This document shows, piece by piece, positions 48,207 to 56,217 of a stretch of 64,000 nucleotides of DNA. The notes under the pieces are model-generated. The model ran no database searches. It saw only the letters and a list, made by a program, of their open reading frames with translations, and was not told the DNA's origin. The stretch is from assembly GCA_012103375.1 (NCBI GenBank), contig WLWX01000001.1, positions 558,001 to 622,000 of the forward strand. Direction: 5' to 3'. Origin of the DNA: Paracoccaceae bacterium. Its GTDB lineage: Bacteria; Pseudomonadota; Alphaproteobacteria; Rhodobacterales; Rhodobacteraceae. Positions within the stretch are counted from its first letter, which is position 1, and every line of letters begins with the position of its first letter. A program made the translations under genes and the position numbers.

Positions 48207-48896
48207 ATGCCAAATCCTATCCACTTGCCCAACCCTTTTGGCGCGACTTCGCCAAAGGCTGTAGAAGAATTCGAAGAACGCAACGGCTTGAATCTTCCAG
48301 AGCCCTACAAACAGTATTTGATTTCGGCCGATTGTGTTGAAAAACTCCGTTTTAGGGCCTGAACGATGATTTTTCTTTCCATGCAGCCCGATCCTAAATT
48401 TTTGGCGCGGGGGTCGGCCCAAATCGCCTACATGCGCTCACGCGCAGCCATGCGCTGTCTCGTGGTCAAAGCTTTCCGACTATTTCGCTTCATAGGTTTT
48501 CGCAAGAAATCCGCGACGCTCTGATTTCGGAGTTTTTCAACACAATCGGCCAATGGTGGGCTCCCGAAACGAAAAAAAATATACCTGCCAGCAGAGGACG
48601 TTGAAATCGAGTTGCGATATCTATATTCTCTTGGCCCAGTTCCTGTTTTTTCCAGCCTCGAAATGAACTGACACTTAGAGCAAGCCTTTGACCTTGATCG
48701 TTTTGGCAAAGAGGCGTCTGCCTATATCGTTATAGGCATTACCGAGATCGGAGACCTATTGCTAATATTCAAAGAGAATGGCAAGATTTATTTGCATAGT
48801 AACATCGAGATGGAGGAAGACTCCCTTAGAGAATTTCGTAAAGTCACACCTATGATTGCAAATTCTTTCGAAGAATTTTGGGAAGAATTGCGATGA
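48207..48896 (+). pseudogene. SUKH (SMI1/KNR4) family immunity protein, MITE-split and with an internal stop
   Basis: ATG 48207 follows GGGAG. The start has SUKH features (KAVEEFEERNGLNLPEPYKQ, then YLISA). The 218-bp element at 48330-48547 interrupts it here. Removing it and one GGCC duplication restores ...LISA-NGGLPK..., the expected NGG of the family. The frame then meets TGA at 48669-48671 and continues open to 48896 (SAYIVIGITEIGDLLLIFKE). The full frame would have 155 residues. SUKH proteins neutralise toxins of polymorphic toxin systems. No intact toxin remains next to it. Confidence 0.82.
48330..48547 (+). mobile_element. 218-bp MITE, copy 3
   Basis: Same sequence and orientation as copy 1, with 20-bp perfect terminal inverted repeats and a GGCC duplication (48326-48329 and 48548-48551). 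It interrupts the SUKH gene after about 41 codons. Confidence 0.93.
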
Positions 48897-48961
48897 GGTA
48901 GTTTCAAATCGGAATGGCCGGCGCATAGTAGTATTGAGCAAAGCGACACAGCGCAGCAATG

Positions 48962-49246
48962 CTCTCCTCGCCGCGCAGGCCGTATCTGCACCGTGTTCAG
49001 CTCTCCTCTGTCCGTGCCATCACAGACGCCGCTGGCTCGGTCGCCAAACAGAATACATACGGCACCTTCGGCTAGGCGCTCGACACCATCACCGACCCCG
49101 GCACTGCGGCTGAGACCAAGGGCTTCATTGGCGAGCGCTACGGTGCAGTCGCTGGCCTACAGAACTTCAAAGCACGCTACTACGACTCAGGTTTCGGGAT
49201 ACCCGGTATGTCTGTTGGGGCTGATGGCCAAGGTCAGCAATGTCCG
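48962..49246 (+). pseudogene. RHS-repeat core fragment, degraded
   Basis: One frame reads YLHRVQLSSVRAITDAAGSV, then KQNTYGTFG, an in-frame TAG, and ALDTITDPGTAAETKGFIGE with LQNFKARYYDSGF. This is the end of the conserved core of RHS toxins (the YxHxDxLgSVRaiTD and RYYDp motifs), just before the variable toxin tip. It has no start and is cut off by MITE copy 4. Beside a SUKH immunity pseudogene it looks like a displaced toxin cassette. Confidence 0.8.
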
Positions 49247-49464
49247 GATTGTGTTGAAAAACTCCGAAATCAGAGCGTCGCGGATTTCTTGCGAAAACCT
49301 ATGAAGCGAAATAGTCGGAAAGCTTTGACCACGAGACAGCGCATGGCTGCGCGTGAGCGCATGTAGGCGATTTGGGCCGACCCCCGCGCCAAAAATTTAG
49401 GATCGGGCTGCATGGAAAGAAAAATCATCGTTCAGGCCCTAAAACGGAGTTTTTCAACACAATC
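49247..49464 (-). mobile_element. 218-bp MITE, copy 4
   Basis: Same sequence as copy 2 in the same orientation, opposite to copy 3 less than 1 kb away. Terminal inverted repeats are perfect over 20 bp and the target duplication is TCCG (49243-49246 and 49465-49468). It truncates the RHS fragment. Confidence 0.93.
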
Positions 49465-49540
49465 TCCGCAAAGCTGACTCCTGAAATCACCGTTTCCGCC
49501 CGCAGTTCCCGGGTGTCGTACTGCCGTCGTCGGCCTTACC

Positions 49541-50167
49541 TCACGCCGCCGCCACCAGCGCCCCTGCATCCTTCGCATCCGCCACCATCTGCCAGACCCG
49601 CTCGGGCGCGGTGCGGGCGCGCAGGCGGGTCAGGGACCAGCCTTCTGAGGTGTCGGCCTCGTGGGCCGGTTCCAGTGACCAGCGGCTTTCGACGCCCGGC
49701 GCGCCGCCGCCAGTCCCCGGGGTCAGGATCAGGCCCAGCGGCAGGCTGCGTTTGGTGGTTGCGCCGGTTTCGGCGGCCAGATGCAACCGGCGCACCGGGG
49801 TCAGGGCCGGGGGGCCGGGCAGGTCGGCGACGACCAGCGGGATGGCGCCGGTGCGCAGCGCCTCTTCCATCACCCACAGCAGGTCTTCGGGGCGGCGCGG
49901 GCTGATGAAGATGAAACGGCCCGGATCGACAAAGCGGGTCATCGCCTCGGGGTTGGGGCGGTCGCTGCCCCAGCCGGGCGCGATCCAGAACACCGGCCCG
50001 GTGGTGGCCCGCGCCACCAGCATCGCCAGCGTGCGCCGCGCCGCGCCGCAAGCTTCGTGCACACGGGCCGGGGCCAGCGCCATGCCCGGCGCGAATTCCA
50101 CGCCCGCGCCACCGTCCCGCCGGGGCGGGCCACGGGTGATCAGATGGGGTGCCAGATGCGTGGACAT
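49541..50167 (-). CDS. imuA: ImuA-like SOS mutagenesis protein
   Basis: The 208-residue protein matches the alphaproteobacterial ImuA-like group: [60 protein letters not shown], and [20 protein letters not shown] late. It is a RecA-fold relative without a visible P-loop. ImuA works with ImuB and DnaE2 in SOS translesion synthesis. Those genes are not downstream here; MITE copy 4 and Rhs debris are. A perfect LexA box lies 18 bases before its start, which supports SOS control. Confidence 0.75.
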   Translation of the reverse strand: MSTHLAPHLITRGPPRRDGGAGVEFAPGMALAPARVHEACGAARRTLAMLVARATTGPVFWIAPGWGSDRPNPEAMTRFVDPGRFIFISPRRPEDLLWVMEEALRTGAIPLVVADLPGPPALTPVRRLHLAAETGATTKRSLPLGLILTPGTGGGAPGVESRWSLEPAHEADTSEGWSLTRLRARTAPERVWQMVADAKDAGALVAAA

Positions 50168-50184
50168 GGCAGATAGGTTAAGAT

Positions 50185-50199
50185 GTTCTCAATTTGTTC
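50185..50199. promoter_or_regulatory. LexA (SOS) box
   Basis: GTTC-N7-GTTC, the alphaproteobacterial LexA-binding direct repeat, is exact (50185-50188 and 50196-50199). It is 18 bases upstream of the imuA-like start and about 100 bases before the divergent aldo/keto reductase gene. Confidence 0.8.
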
Positions 50200-50296
50200 T
50201 CAAGCAAAATCGGCCCGGTCACCCGGCCGGAACAACCGGCTTGCCACGACCCCGCCGGTCGCTATCACTAAGCAAAACCAACAGGGGATACCGCAG

Positions 50297-51331
50297 ATGA
50301 AACGCTTGACGCTTGGCCGCACGGGGATTGCGGTTTCGGAATTCTGCTTGGGCTCGATGACCTGGGGCACCCAGAATACCGAAGCCGAGGCCCACGCACA
50401 GATCGACCACGCGCTGGCACAGGGCTGCGATTTCATCGACACGGCCGAGATGTATCCCGTGAACCCGGTCAGCAAGGAAACCGTTGGCGGAACCGAGGCG
50501 ATCATCGGCACATGGAACGCCAAGGGGCGACGCAAGGACGTGGTGATCGCCACCAAGATGAGCGGTGACATCGCCATGGTCCGCGACGGGCGCGGCATCA
50601 ACCCGCGCGATCTGAAGCTGGCGCTCGATGGGTCACTGAAGCGACTGCAGACAGACTATATCGACCTTTACCAGTTTCACTGGCCGAACCGCGGGTCGTT
50701 CCACTTCCGCAAGATCTGGAACTACGACCCGAACGGGTCGGACACGGCCGAGGTGCGCCAGCACATGGCCGATGTAATGGGCACGCTGGAGGAGGTGCAG
50801 GAGGCCGGCAAGATCCGCGCCTTCGGGCTGAGCAATGACAGCGTCTGGGGCACGATGGGCTGGCTGAGGGCGGCTGAATCCGGTGGCCCGCGCGTTGCGA
50901 CGATGCAGAACGAATACTCGCTGATGTGCCGTCAGTATGACACCGACCTGGCCGAGATGGCCGTGCATGAAGACGTGACCCTGCTGGCGTTCAGCCCGCT
51001 GGCCTGCGGCATCCTGTCGGGCAAGTATCTGGATGGCGCGGTTCCGGGTGGATCTCGGCTGGACCTGACCCCCGGCCTTGGCGGGCGGATATCGGCGCGG
51101 ATGGATGACGCCGTGCGCGCCTATCAGGGGGTCGCGGCAAAACACGGACTGGACCTGGTGCAAATGGCGCTGGCCTGGACCCGCACGAGGCCCTTCCTGA
51201 CGATCCCGATTTTCGGGGCGACCAGCATGGCGCAGCTAGAGGTTGCCTTGGGAGCCGCCGATCTGGTGCTAGGCGATGACGTGCTTAGTGACATCGCCGA
51301 GGCGCATAAGGCGCATCCGATGCCGTTTTAG
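50297..51331 (+). CDS. Aldo/keto reductase (Tas type)
   Basis: The 344-residue NADPH enzyme starts RLTLGRTGIAVSEFCLGSMT. The catalytic tetrad region is seen in FIDTAEMYPVNPVSKE (Asp and Tyr) and DVVIATKMSGD (Lys), with DYIDLYQFHWP (His) later. The long insert of Tas-like reductases is present. The substrate is unknown. ATG 50297 has a GGGGA site upstream. The LexA box is near but may serve only the divergent gene. Confidence 0.88.
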   Translation: MKRLTLGRTGIAVSEFCLGSMTWGTQNTEAEAHAQIDHALAQGCDFIDTAEMYPVNPVSKETVGGTEAIIGTWNAKGRRKDVVIATKMSGDIAMVRDGRGINPRDLKLALDGSLKRLQTDYIDLYQFHWPNRGSFHFRKIWNYDPNGSDTAEVRQHMADVMGTLEEVQEAGKIRAFGLSNDSVWGTMGWLRAAESGGPRVATMQNEYSLMCRQYDTDLAEMAVHEDVTLLAFSPLACGILSGKYLDGAVPGGSRLDLTPGLGGRISARMDDAVRAYQGVAAKHGLDLVQMALAWTRTRPFLTIPIFGATSMAQLEVALGAADLVLGDDVLSDIAEAHKAHPMPF

Positions 51332-51381
51332 GGCGTGGCCAACGGAATGCTTGGTGCGGAGCGGTCATTGGCAAATTGTCT

Positions 51382-51445
51382 TTGCGCCCGGTGTGCGCCG
51401 CAAGGCGCAGGGCGCGCGCCGGACCGGTCTCGCCGGTCAGGCGCT
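51382..51445 (-). repeat. REP-like extragenic element B
   Basis: On the minus strand this has the same order as element A at 27413: GACCGG...CCGGTCCGGCG stem, a GCGCCTTGCGGCGC hairpin and the CACCGGGCGCA tail. One position in the long stem no longer pairs. It follows the aldo/keto reductase gene. Confidence 0.6.
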
Positions 51446-51696
51446 GGTTGACGGCCAAGCCTGAACCATAAAACATGCAAACACTATGGCGCAGCGCCAG
51501 CCCACCGATCCGGCGCGCGCCCTGCTTGAGGTGTGTCGCAGATCTCCGCACCAGGCCGCTAGACCTTGCCGCAGCGCTTCATCCCGCCACCACCACCGAC
51601 AAGTCCCGTGTCGCGACACTGCTGCCCCGCAACACCCCCCTTGCCAGATGCGCAATTTCCCTGTCACCTGCCGGAAAACATCGGGGGGACGCCACC
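51446..51696. promoter_or_regulatory. Leader region of the carnitine locus with a 12-bp palindrome
   Basis: This gap upstream of the BKACE gene holds GTGTCGCGACAC (51608-51619), a perfect palindrome 78 bases before the start, which could be an operator. Frames here read into the BKACE gene from 51475 but show no family features, so I treat the stretch as non-coding. Confidence 0.4.
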
Positions 51697-52611
51697 ATGC
51701 CATTGACCATGAACCGAGAGGTCTTCATCACCTGCGCCGTCACCGGCTCGGGCTCTACCCAGGACCGCAGCCCGCATGTGCCACGCTCCCCCAAACAGAT
51801 CGCCGACAGCGCGATTGCAGCTGCTAAAGCTGGTGCGGCGGTGGTGCATTGCCATGTCCGCGACCCTGAAACCGGGGCGCCAAGCCGTGACTTGAAGTAT
51901 TACCGCGAAGTTACTGATCGTATTCGAGATTCCGGTACAGATGCGGTGCTGAACCTGACCTCGGGCATGGGGGGTGATATGGTGTTCGGCGGTGCCTCAA
52001 CCCCGCTGCCGCTTGCCGCAGGTACTGATTTGGTCGGGGCCGAGGAACGCGTCGCACATGTCCTCGAATGCCGCCCCGAGATTACGACTCTCGATTGCGG
52101 CACGATGAACTTTGCCGAGGCGGATTATGTGATGACCAACACGCCCGGCATGCTGCAGGCCATGGGCCGCCTGATGACCGAGGCGGGTGCCAAGCCGGAA
52201 ATCGAGGCCTTCGACACCGGCCACCTCTGGTATGCCAAGCAACTGGTCGAGGATGGTATCCTGGAAAGCCCGGCATTGGTGCAGCTGTGCATGGGGGTGC
52301 CCTGGGGCGCGCCGGATGACCTCAACACCTTCATGTCAATGGTGAACAACATCCCGCAAGACTGGACTTTTTCTGCATTTTCTCTGGGTCGCAACCAGAT
52401 GCCTTTTGTCGCGGCATCGGTTCTGGCGGGCGGCAATGTGCGGGTCGGTTTGGAAGATAACCTGATGCTGGATCGGGGTGTTCTGGCGACCAACGAAGCC
52501 TTGGTGGCCCGTGCGGTGGAAATCGTCGAACGGCTGGGCGCAAAGGTGATCGGCCCGCAAACCGTGCGTGATAAACTGGGTTTGACCAAGCAGGCTCCGA
52601 TCAATGGCTAG
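51697..52611 (+). CDS. BKACE family enzyme, probably dehydrocarnitine cleavage
   Basis: The 304-residue protein (DUF849, beta-keto acid cleavage enzyme) has the zinc-site motif VVHCHVRDPETG at about 46-57, then VLNLTSGMGGDMV, EITTLDCGTMNF and a late GGNVRVGLEDNL. BKACE enzymes split a beta-keto acid with acetyl-CoA. A carnitine dehydrogenase-thioesterase gene lies downstream, so the likely reaction is 3-dehydrocarnitine plus acetyl-CoA to betainyl-CoA plus acetoacetate. ATG 51697 is chosen; MNREVF at 51709 is an alternative. Confidence 0.87.
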   Translation: MPLTMNREVFITCAVTGSGSTQDRSPHVPRSPKQIADSAIAAAKAGAAVVHCHVRDPETGAPSRDLKYYREVTDRIRDSGTDAVLNLTSGMGGDMVFGGASTPLPLAAGTDLVGAEERVAHVLECRPEITTLDCGTMNFAEADYVMTNTPGMLQAMGRLMTEAGAKPEIEAFDTGHLWYAKQLVEDGILESPALVQLCMGVPWGAPDDLNTFMSMVNNIPQDWTFSAFSLGRNQMPFVAASVLAGGNVRVGLEDNLMLDRGVLATNEALVARAVEIVERLGAKVIGPQTVRDKLGLTKQAPING

Positions 52612-52628
52612 ATTAAGATCTTGTTATA

Positions 52629-52644
52629 TGTTTCACGTGAAACA
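52629..52644. promoter_or_regulatory. parS centromere site (ParB binding)
   Basis: TGTTTCACGTGAAACA is a perfect 16-bp palindrome identical to the broadly conserved bacterial parS sequence. It lies in the gap between the BKACE gene and the SGNH hydrolase gene. It is the only copy I found in the window. Chromosomal parS sites usually cluster toward the replication origin. Confidence 0.85.
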
Positions 52645-52658
52645 CGAGGCTTAAGCGT

Positions 52659-53276
52659 ATGAAAATAATCGTTTGTTATGGCGACAGCAATACCCATGGC
52701 ACGCTGCCGATGGCGACGATTGATGACGATGGCCGCCTTGGCCCGAACGAACGCTGGCCGGGCGTGATGGCGGCGGAACTTGGCACTGGTTTCCGGGTCA
52801 TCGAAGAAGGGCTGCCGGGCCGCACCACCGTTCAGGATGACCCCTTCGAAGGGGTGCATCTGAACGGTCTGCGCATTCTGCCCGCGATCCTGAACAGCCA
52901 TCGGCCCATTGACGGGCTGATCATCATGCTGGGGACCAATGACCTCAAGGCGCGTTTTTCCGCCCCCGCGGCAGACATAGCGCTTGGCGTTGAAAAACTC
53001 GCCCTGCTTGCCGCGACATTGGCGCATCCGCCCCGCGTCCTGATCGTTGCACCGGCCCCGGTACGCGAGATTGGCTGCCTGGCCAATTACTTCGCCGGTG
53101 CCGAAGCAAAGGGTGCGGGGCTGACCGATGCGCTGCGATACCGCGCCGGGCGGGTGGGCGCGGATTTCTTCAACGCCGGATCGGTGATCTCGGTCGATCC
53201 GCTGGACGGCGTGCATTTCGGGGCCGGGGCTGTTCGACATCGCACTGCCGCCCGAAGGCACGCTCAGCTTCCATGA
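52659..53276 (+). CDS. SGNH/GDSL hydrolase with an altered C-terminus
   Basis: The 205-residue protein has the SGNH blocks: VCYGDSNTHGTL with the catalytic serine (about residue 10), GLPGRTTVQDD, LIIMLGTNDLK and the DPLDGVHF Asp-His pair. Family members end about 15-20 residues after this pair with a helix. Here the last 18 residues (AVRHRTAARRHAQLP at the end) are read out of frame over carnitine dehydrogenase sequence. The catalytic residues remain, so activity is possible. Confidence 0.82.
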   Translation: MKIIVCYGDSNTHGTLPMATIDDDGRLGPNERWPGVMAAELGTGFRVIEEGLPGRTTVQDDPFEGVHLNGLRILPAILNSHRPIDGLIIMLGTNDLKARFSAPAADIALGVEKLALLAATLAHPPRVLIVAPAPVREIGCLANYFAGAEAKGAGLTDALRYRAGRVGADFFNAGSVISVDPLDGVHFGAGAVRHRTAARRHAQLP

Positions 53277-54516
53277 AACAATCGCGGAGGCCGTGGCTGG
53301 AGCCGAGTGGATTCAGGAAAGCGCGCCGGAACGCTTTGATCTGAAACAGAAGATCCTGGCTGATATTCAGGACAGCTGCGCGCCCGACGCCATCATCGGA
53401 TCGTCCACATCCGGCTTCAAACCGTCCGAGCTTCAGGACGGCGCGGCACGGCCTGCCCAGATCCTGGTCGCACATCCGTTCAACCCGGTTTACCTTCTGC
53501 CATTAATCGAACTAGTGCAAAGCCCGAAGTTCGCACCGAAACATATTGATAAAGCATCGGGAATTCTACGCGGTTTGAGCCTGTACCCGCTCCACGTCCG
53601 CACCGAAATCGACGCCCATATCGCGGATCGCTTCCTCGAAGCCGTCTGGCGAGAGGCGCTGTGGCTGGTCAAGGATGGTATCGCCACGACCGAGGAAATC
53701 GACCAGGCGATCCGCATGGGTTTTGGCCTGCGTTGGGCGCAGATGGGCCTGTTCGAAACCTACCGGATCGCCGGTGGCGAGGCCGGGATGGCCCATTTCA
53801 TCGAACAGTTCGGCCCGGCGCTGAAATGGCCCTGGACCAAGTTGATGGACGTGCCAGAGTTGACCGATGATCTGGTAAAAGCCATTGCAGATCAATCTGA
53901 TGCGCAATCCGGTGAACGTTCAATCCGCGAATTGGAACGCGCCCGCGATACCAACCTCGTCGGTATCCTGCGCGCCTTGAAGGTGACGAACGAAGGCGCG
54001 GGCGCGGTCCTGAACGCCGCCGACAAAGCCTTGCGCCGTGATCCCGATGACCTGACCGGTCCGATCCCCACAGTCACCCGCGCTGTGCCGCTGGACTGGA
54101 CCGACTACAACGGTCATATGAACGAGGCGCGGTATCTGCAGGCTTTTGGCGACGCAACCGACCGCTTCATGGAGCTCATCGGCTGCGACGCTGCCTATAT
54201 CGCGACTGGCGGCAGCTATTTCACCGCCGAAACCCATATTCGCCATATCGACGAAGCCCACGCCGGAACCCGCATTCGGATCGACACGATCTGCCTGCAA
54301 GGCGAAGGCAAAAAACTCCATCTTTTCCATCAGATGTACGACGAGATTCGCCTTCTGGCGACGGGCGAACATTTCCTGCTGCACGTCAGCCTGGAGACCC
54401 GCAAACCCAGCCCGCCGGGGGCAGAGGTTGCGCGCAAGCTCAGCAAAATCGCGGCCGATCACGCCAGCCTGCCACGCCCGGATGGCATCGGGCGGGCCGT
54501 GGGTCAGCGGCCGTGA
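53222..54516 (+). pseudogene. Carnitine 3-dehydrogenase/betainyl-CoA thioesterase, N-terminus deleted
   Basis: From about 53222 one frame reads LFDIALPPEGTLSFHETIAE, AEWIQESAPERFDLKQKILA and SSTSGFKPSEL, the middle of the NAD-binding domain of carnitine dehydrogenase. About 70 residues before it, with the GxGxxG loop, are missing; SGNH hydrolase sequence stands there instead. The helical dehydrogenase domain is complete (IADRFLEAVWREALWLVKDG). From about 54070 a hot-dog thioesterase follows (VPLDWTDYNGHMNEARYLQA). A GTG at 53293 could start a protein with the thioesterase but no working dehydrogenase. Confidence 0.82.
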
Positions 54517-55256
54517 ACGTGCTGATCACCGGCGGTGCCTCGGGCATCGGGCGGGCCATGGCGCAGGCCTTTTCAGATGGCGGCGCCACGGTCTGGGTTA
54601 GCGATGTGGATGCAGCGGCATTGGGCGATCTGCCCGCAAACTGGCATGCCCGAGTTGCCGATGTGGCGGATGAAGACGCCATCGCGGCGCTGATGGACGA
54701 GGTGGGTCCGCTTGACACACTCTGCGCGAACGCGGGTATTACTGGACCTACGGCATTGGTTGAAGATATTGAGTTAAAAGATTGGAATACATGCCAATCT
54801 GTCACTCTAAACGGCGCGTTCCTCAGCTGCAAGCATGCGATCCCGGCGATGAAGGCGGCGGGGCGCGGCGCGATCATCCTCACATCCTCAACCGCGGGGC
54901 AATTCGGCTTTCCCAACCGCGCGCCTTATGCGGCGGCGAAATGGGGCGTGATCGGGCTGATGAAGACGCTGGCGATGGAGCTTGGGCCATTCGGCATCCG
55001 CGCCAACGCAATCTGCCCCGGCGCGGTGGAAGGCCCGAGGATGGAGGGCGTCGTTGCGCGTGAGGCGGCGGCCAAGGGCATGACGCCCGAGGCGTTGCGC
55101 GCAGGCTATGCCGCCGGAACCTCATTGCGGAGCTGGGTGCGCCCCGAAGACGTCGCCGCCATGGCCGTGTTTCTGGCCAGCGACGCCGCAGCACGGGTGT
55201 CCGGCCAGGTGATCGCTGTCGATGGTCATACCGAAAACCCCGATCCGAAAGTCTAA
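54513..55256 (+). CDS. Short-chain dehydrogenase/reductase
   Basis: The 247-residue protein is a classical SDR: NVLITGGASGIGRAMAQAF (cofactor loop, 7-13), LCANAGITGPT, and the active-site serine (LTSSTAGQFG) with YAAAKWGVIG. Its GTG start overlaps the thioesterase stop by four bases (GTGA). Its role in carnitine or betaine breakdown is not known. It is convergent with the XRE regulator and overlaps its stop by four bases. Confidence 0.88.
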   Translation: MNVLITGGASGIGRAMAQAFSDGGATVWVSDVDAAALGDLPANWHARVADVADEDAIAALMDEVGPLDTLCANAGITGPTALVEDIELKDWNTCQSVTLNGAFLSCKHAIPAMKAAGRGAIILTSSTAGQFGFPNRAPYAAAKWGVIGLMKTLAMELGPFGIRANAICPGAVEGPRMEGVVAREAAAKGMTPEALRAGYAAGTSLRSWVRPEDVAAMAVFLASDAAARVSGQVIAVDGHTENPDPKV

Positions 55257-56110
55257 ATCCCGTCGCGCAGCGTGCGCAGATGCCCCGGCCAATCGCGAGA
55301 GCTTACGTTCGCTTCACGCACCAGCCCGTCGAAGTGATCGGTGAAGGCGTGCACGCGTTCGGTATCGCGAAACGCCAGATAGTGCAGCCCGACGTAGACC
55401 ACCGCCAGCAGCGGCCCGAACACGGTCACCGGCGCCGAAAACAGGCGGCGCGCGTCGAACAGGTGAAGACGCAGGCGGGGGTACAGCTGATCGTGCAGCT
55501 CCAGCAGCCGGTCAATCTGGCTGCGCCGGATCGCGGCAGGCAGGCCGGTGTAATATCCCTCGGCGCGGGCGAAACTGGCGACCTCATACATCGGCATCGC
55601 GATCTCATAGTCCGAACCTGAGGCCCGCATCCAATCCAGCCGATCGTTGGACGCCCCAATCGCCTGCTGCGCGGTTCGTCCCAGATGCGGCGTGTATTCC
55701 CATTCCAGAAGCGCCTGCGTTTTCAGCATGTCGGGCAGGCCCGCCGGGACGTGGCGGATTTTGTAACCTGCGGCCTCTCGGTGCCACTTGAAGATCTGTT
55801 CGTCGACCAGTGCGCGCGGCGCTTTTGTCATTGAAAGGGACGCCGCCAGCAAATCCGCGGCCATCTCGGGCCGGTCGGACAGACCCAGCAGCCAGTCGGC
55901 AGATACGCCAAGCGCATGGGCACATTCGGCGACGACCTGCGCGTTCGGCAACCGCACTCCGTCCGTGGCCAGCAGTTGAGAGATTGTGGACCGGTCGACA
56001 CCGGCATCGCGGGCCAGCGCACTTTGGTTGGTGTCGGCCAGGGCCATGGCCTTTAGCAGCCGGTCCCGCAACAGGGCGGCGCGGTCGCGTTTGTCGTATT
56101 TGGTCACCAT
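55253..56110 (-). CDS. XRE-type transcriptional regulator
   Basis: The 285-residue protein has an N-terminal Cro/C1 helix-turn-helix (NQSALARDAGVDRSTISQLL, about 28-47) and a large C-terminal domain without a named family (EWEYTPHLGRTAQQAIGASN, RRSQIDRLLELHDQLYPRLR). The C-terminal part probably binds a ligand. Its position between carnitine genes and a desaturase, with palindromes at its start, suggests local control. Ligand unknown. Confidence 0.82.
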   Translation of the reverse strand: MVTKYDKRDRAALLRDRLLKAMALADTNQSALARDAGVDRSTISQLLATDGVRLPNAQVVAECAHALGVSADWLLGLSDRPEMAADLLAASLSMTKAPRALVDEQIFKWHREAAGYKIRHVPAGLPDMLKTQALLEWEYTPHLGRTAQQAIGASNDRLDWMRASGSDYEIAMPMYEVASFARAEGYYTGLPAAIRRSQIDRLLELHDQLYPRLRLHLFDARRLFSAPVTVFGPLLAVVYVGLHYLAFRDTERVHAFTDHFDGLVREANVSSRDWPGHLRTLRDGI

Positions 56111-56112
56111 TG

Positions 56113-56174
56113 CTGTGAAATATCACAGAACGTGATCAAATGGTGCGCAGAACCGAAATGTCACGGAACCGTGA
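56113..56174. promoter_or_regulatory. Two palindromic operators between the XRE and desaturase genes
   Basis: CTGTGAAATATCACAG (56113-56128) is a perfect palindrome three bases before the XRE start. TCACGGAACCGTGA (56161-56174) is a second perfect palindrome 44 bases before the desaturase start. Their outer TCAC/GTGA half-sites are related. They fit autoregulation by the XRE protein and control of the desaturase. Confidence 0.6.
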
Positions 56175-56217
56175 AGTCGGGCACACTGACATCACCTGAC
56201 AAATTGCTGGAGCCCGG

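Noticed and set aside
48095-48340. Short frame crossing into MITE copy 3, possible toxin end
   Set aside because: It has no toxin-like features and depends on MITE sequence. The SUKH frame explains most of the same bases.
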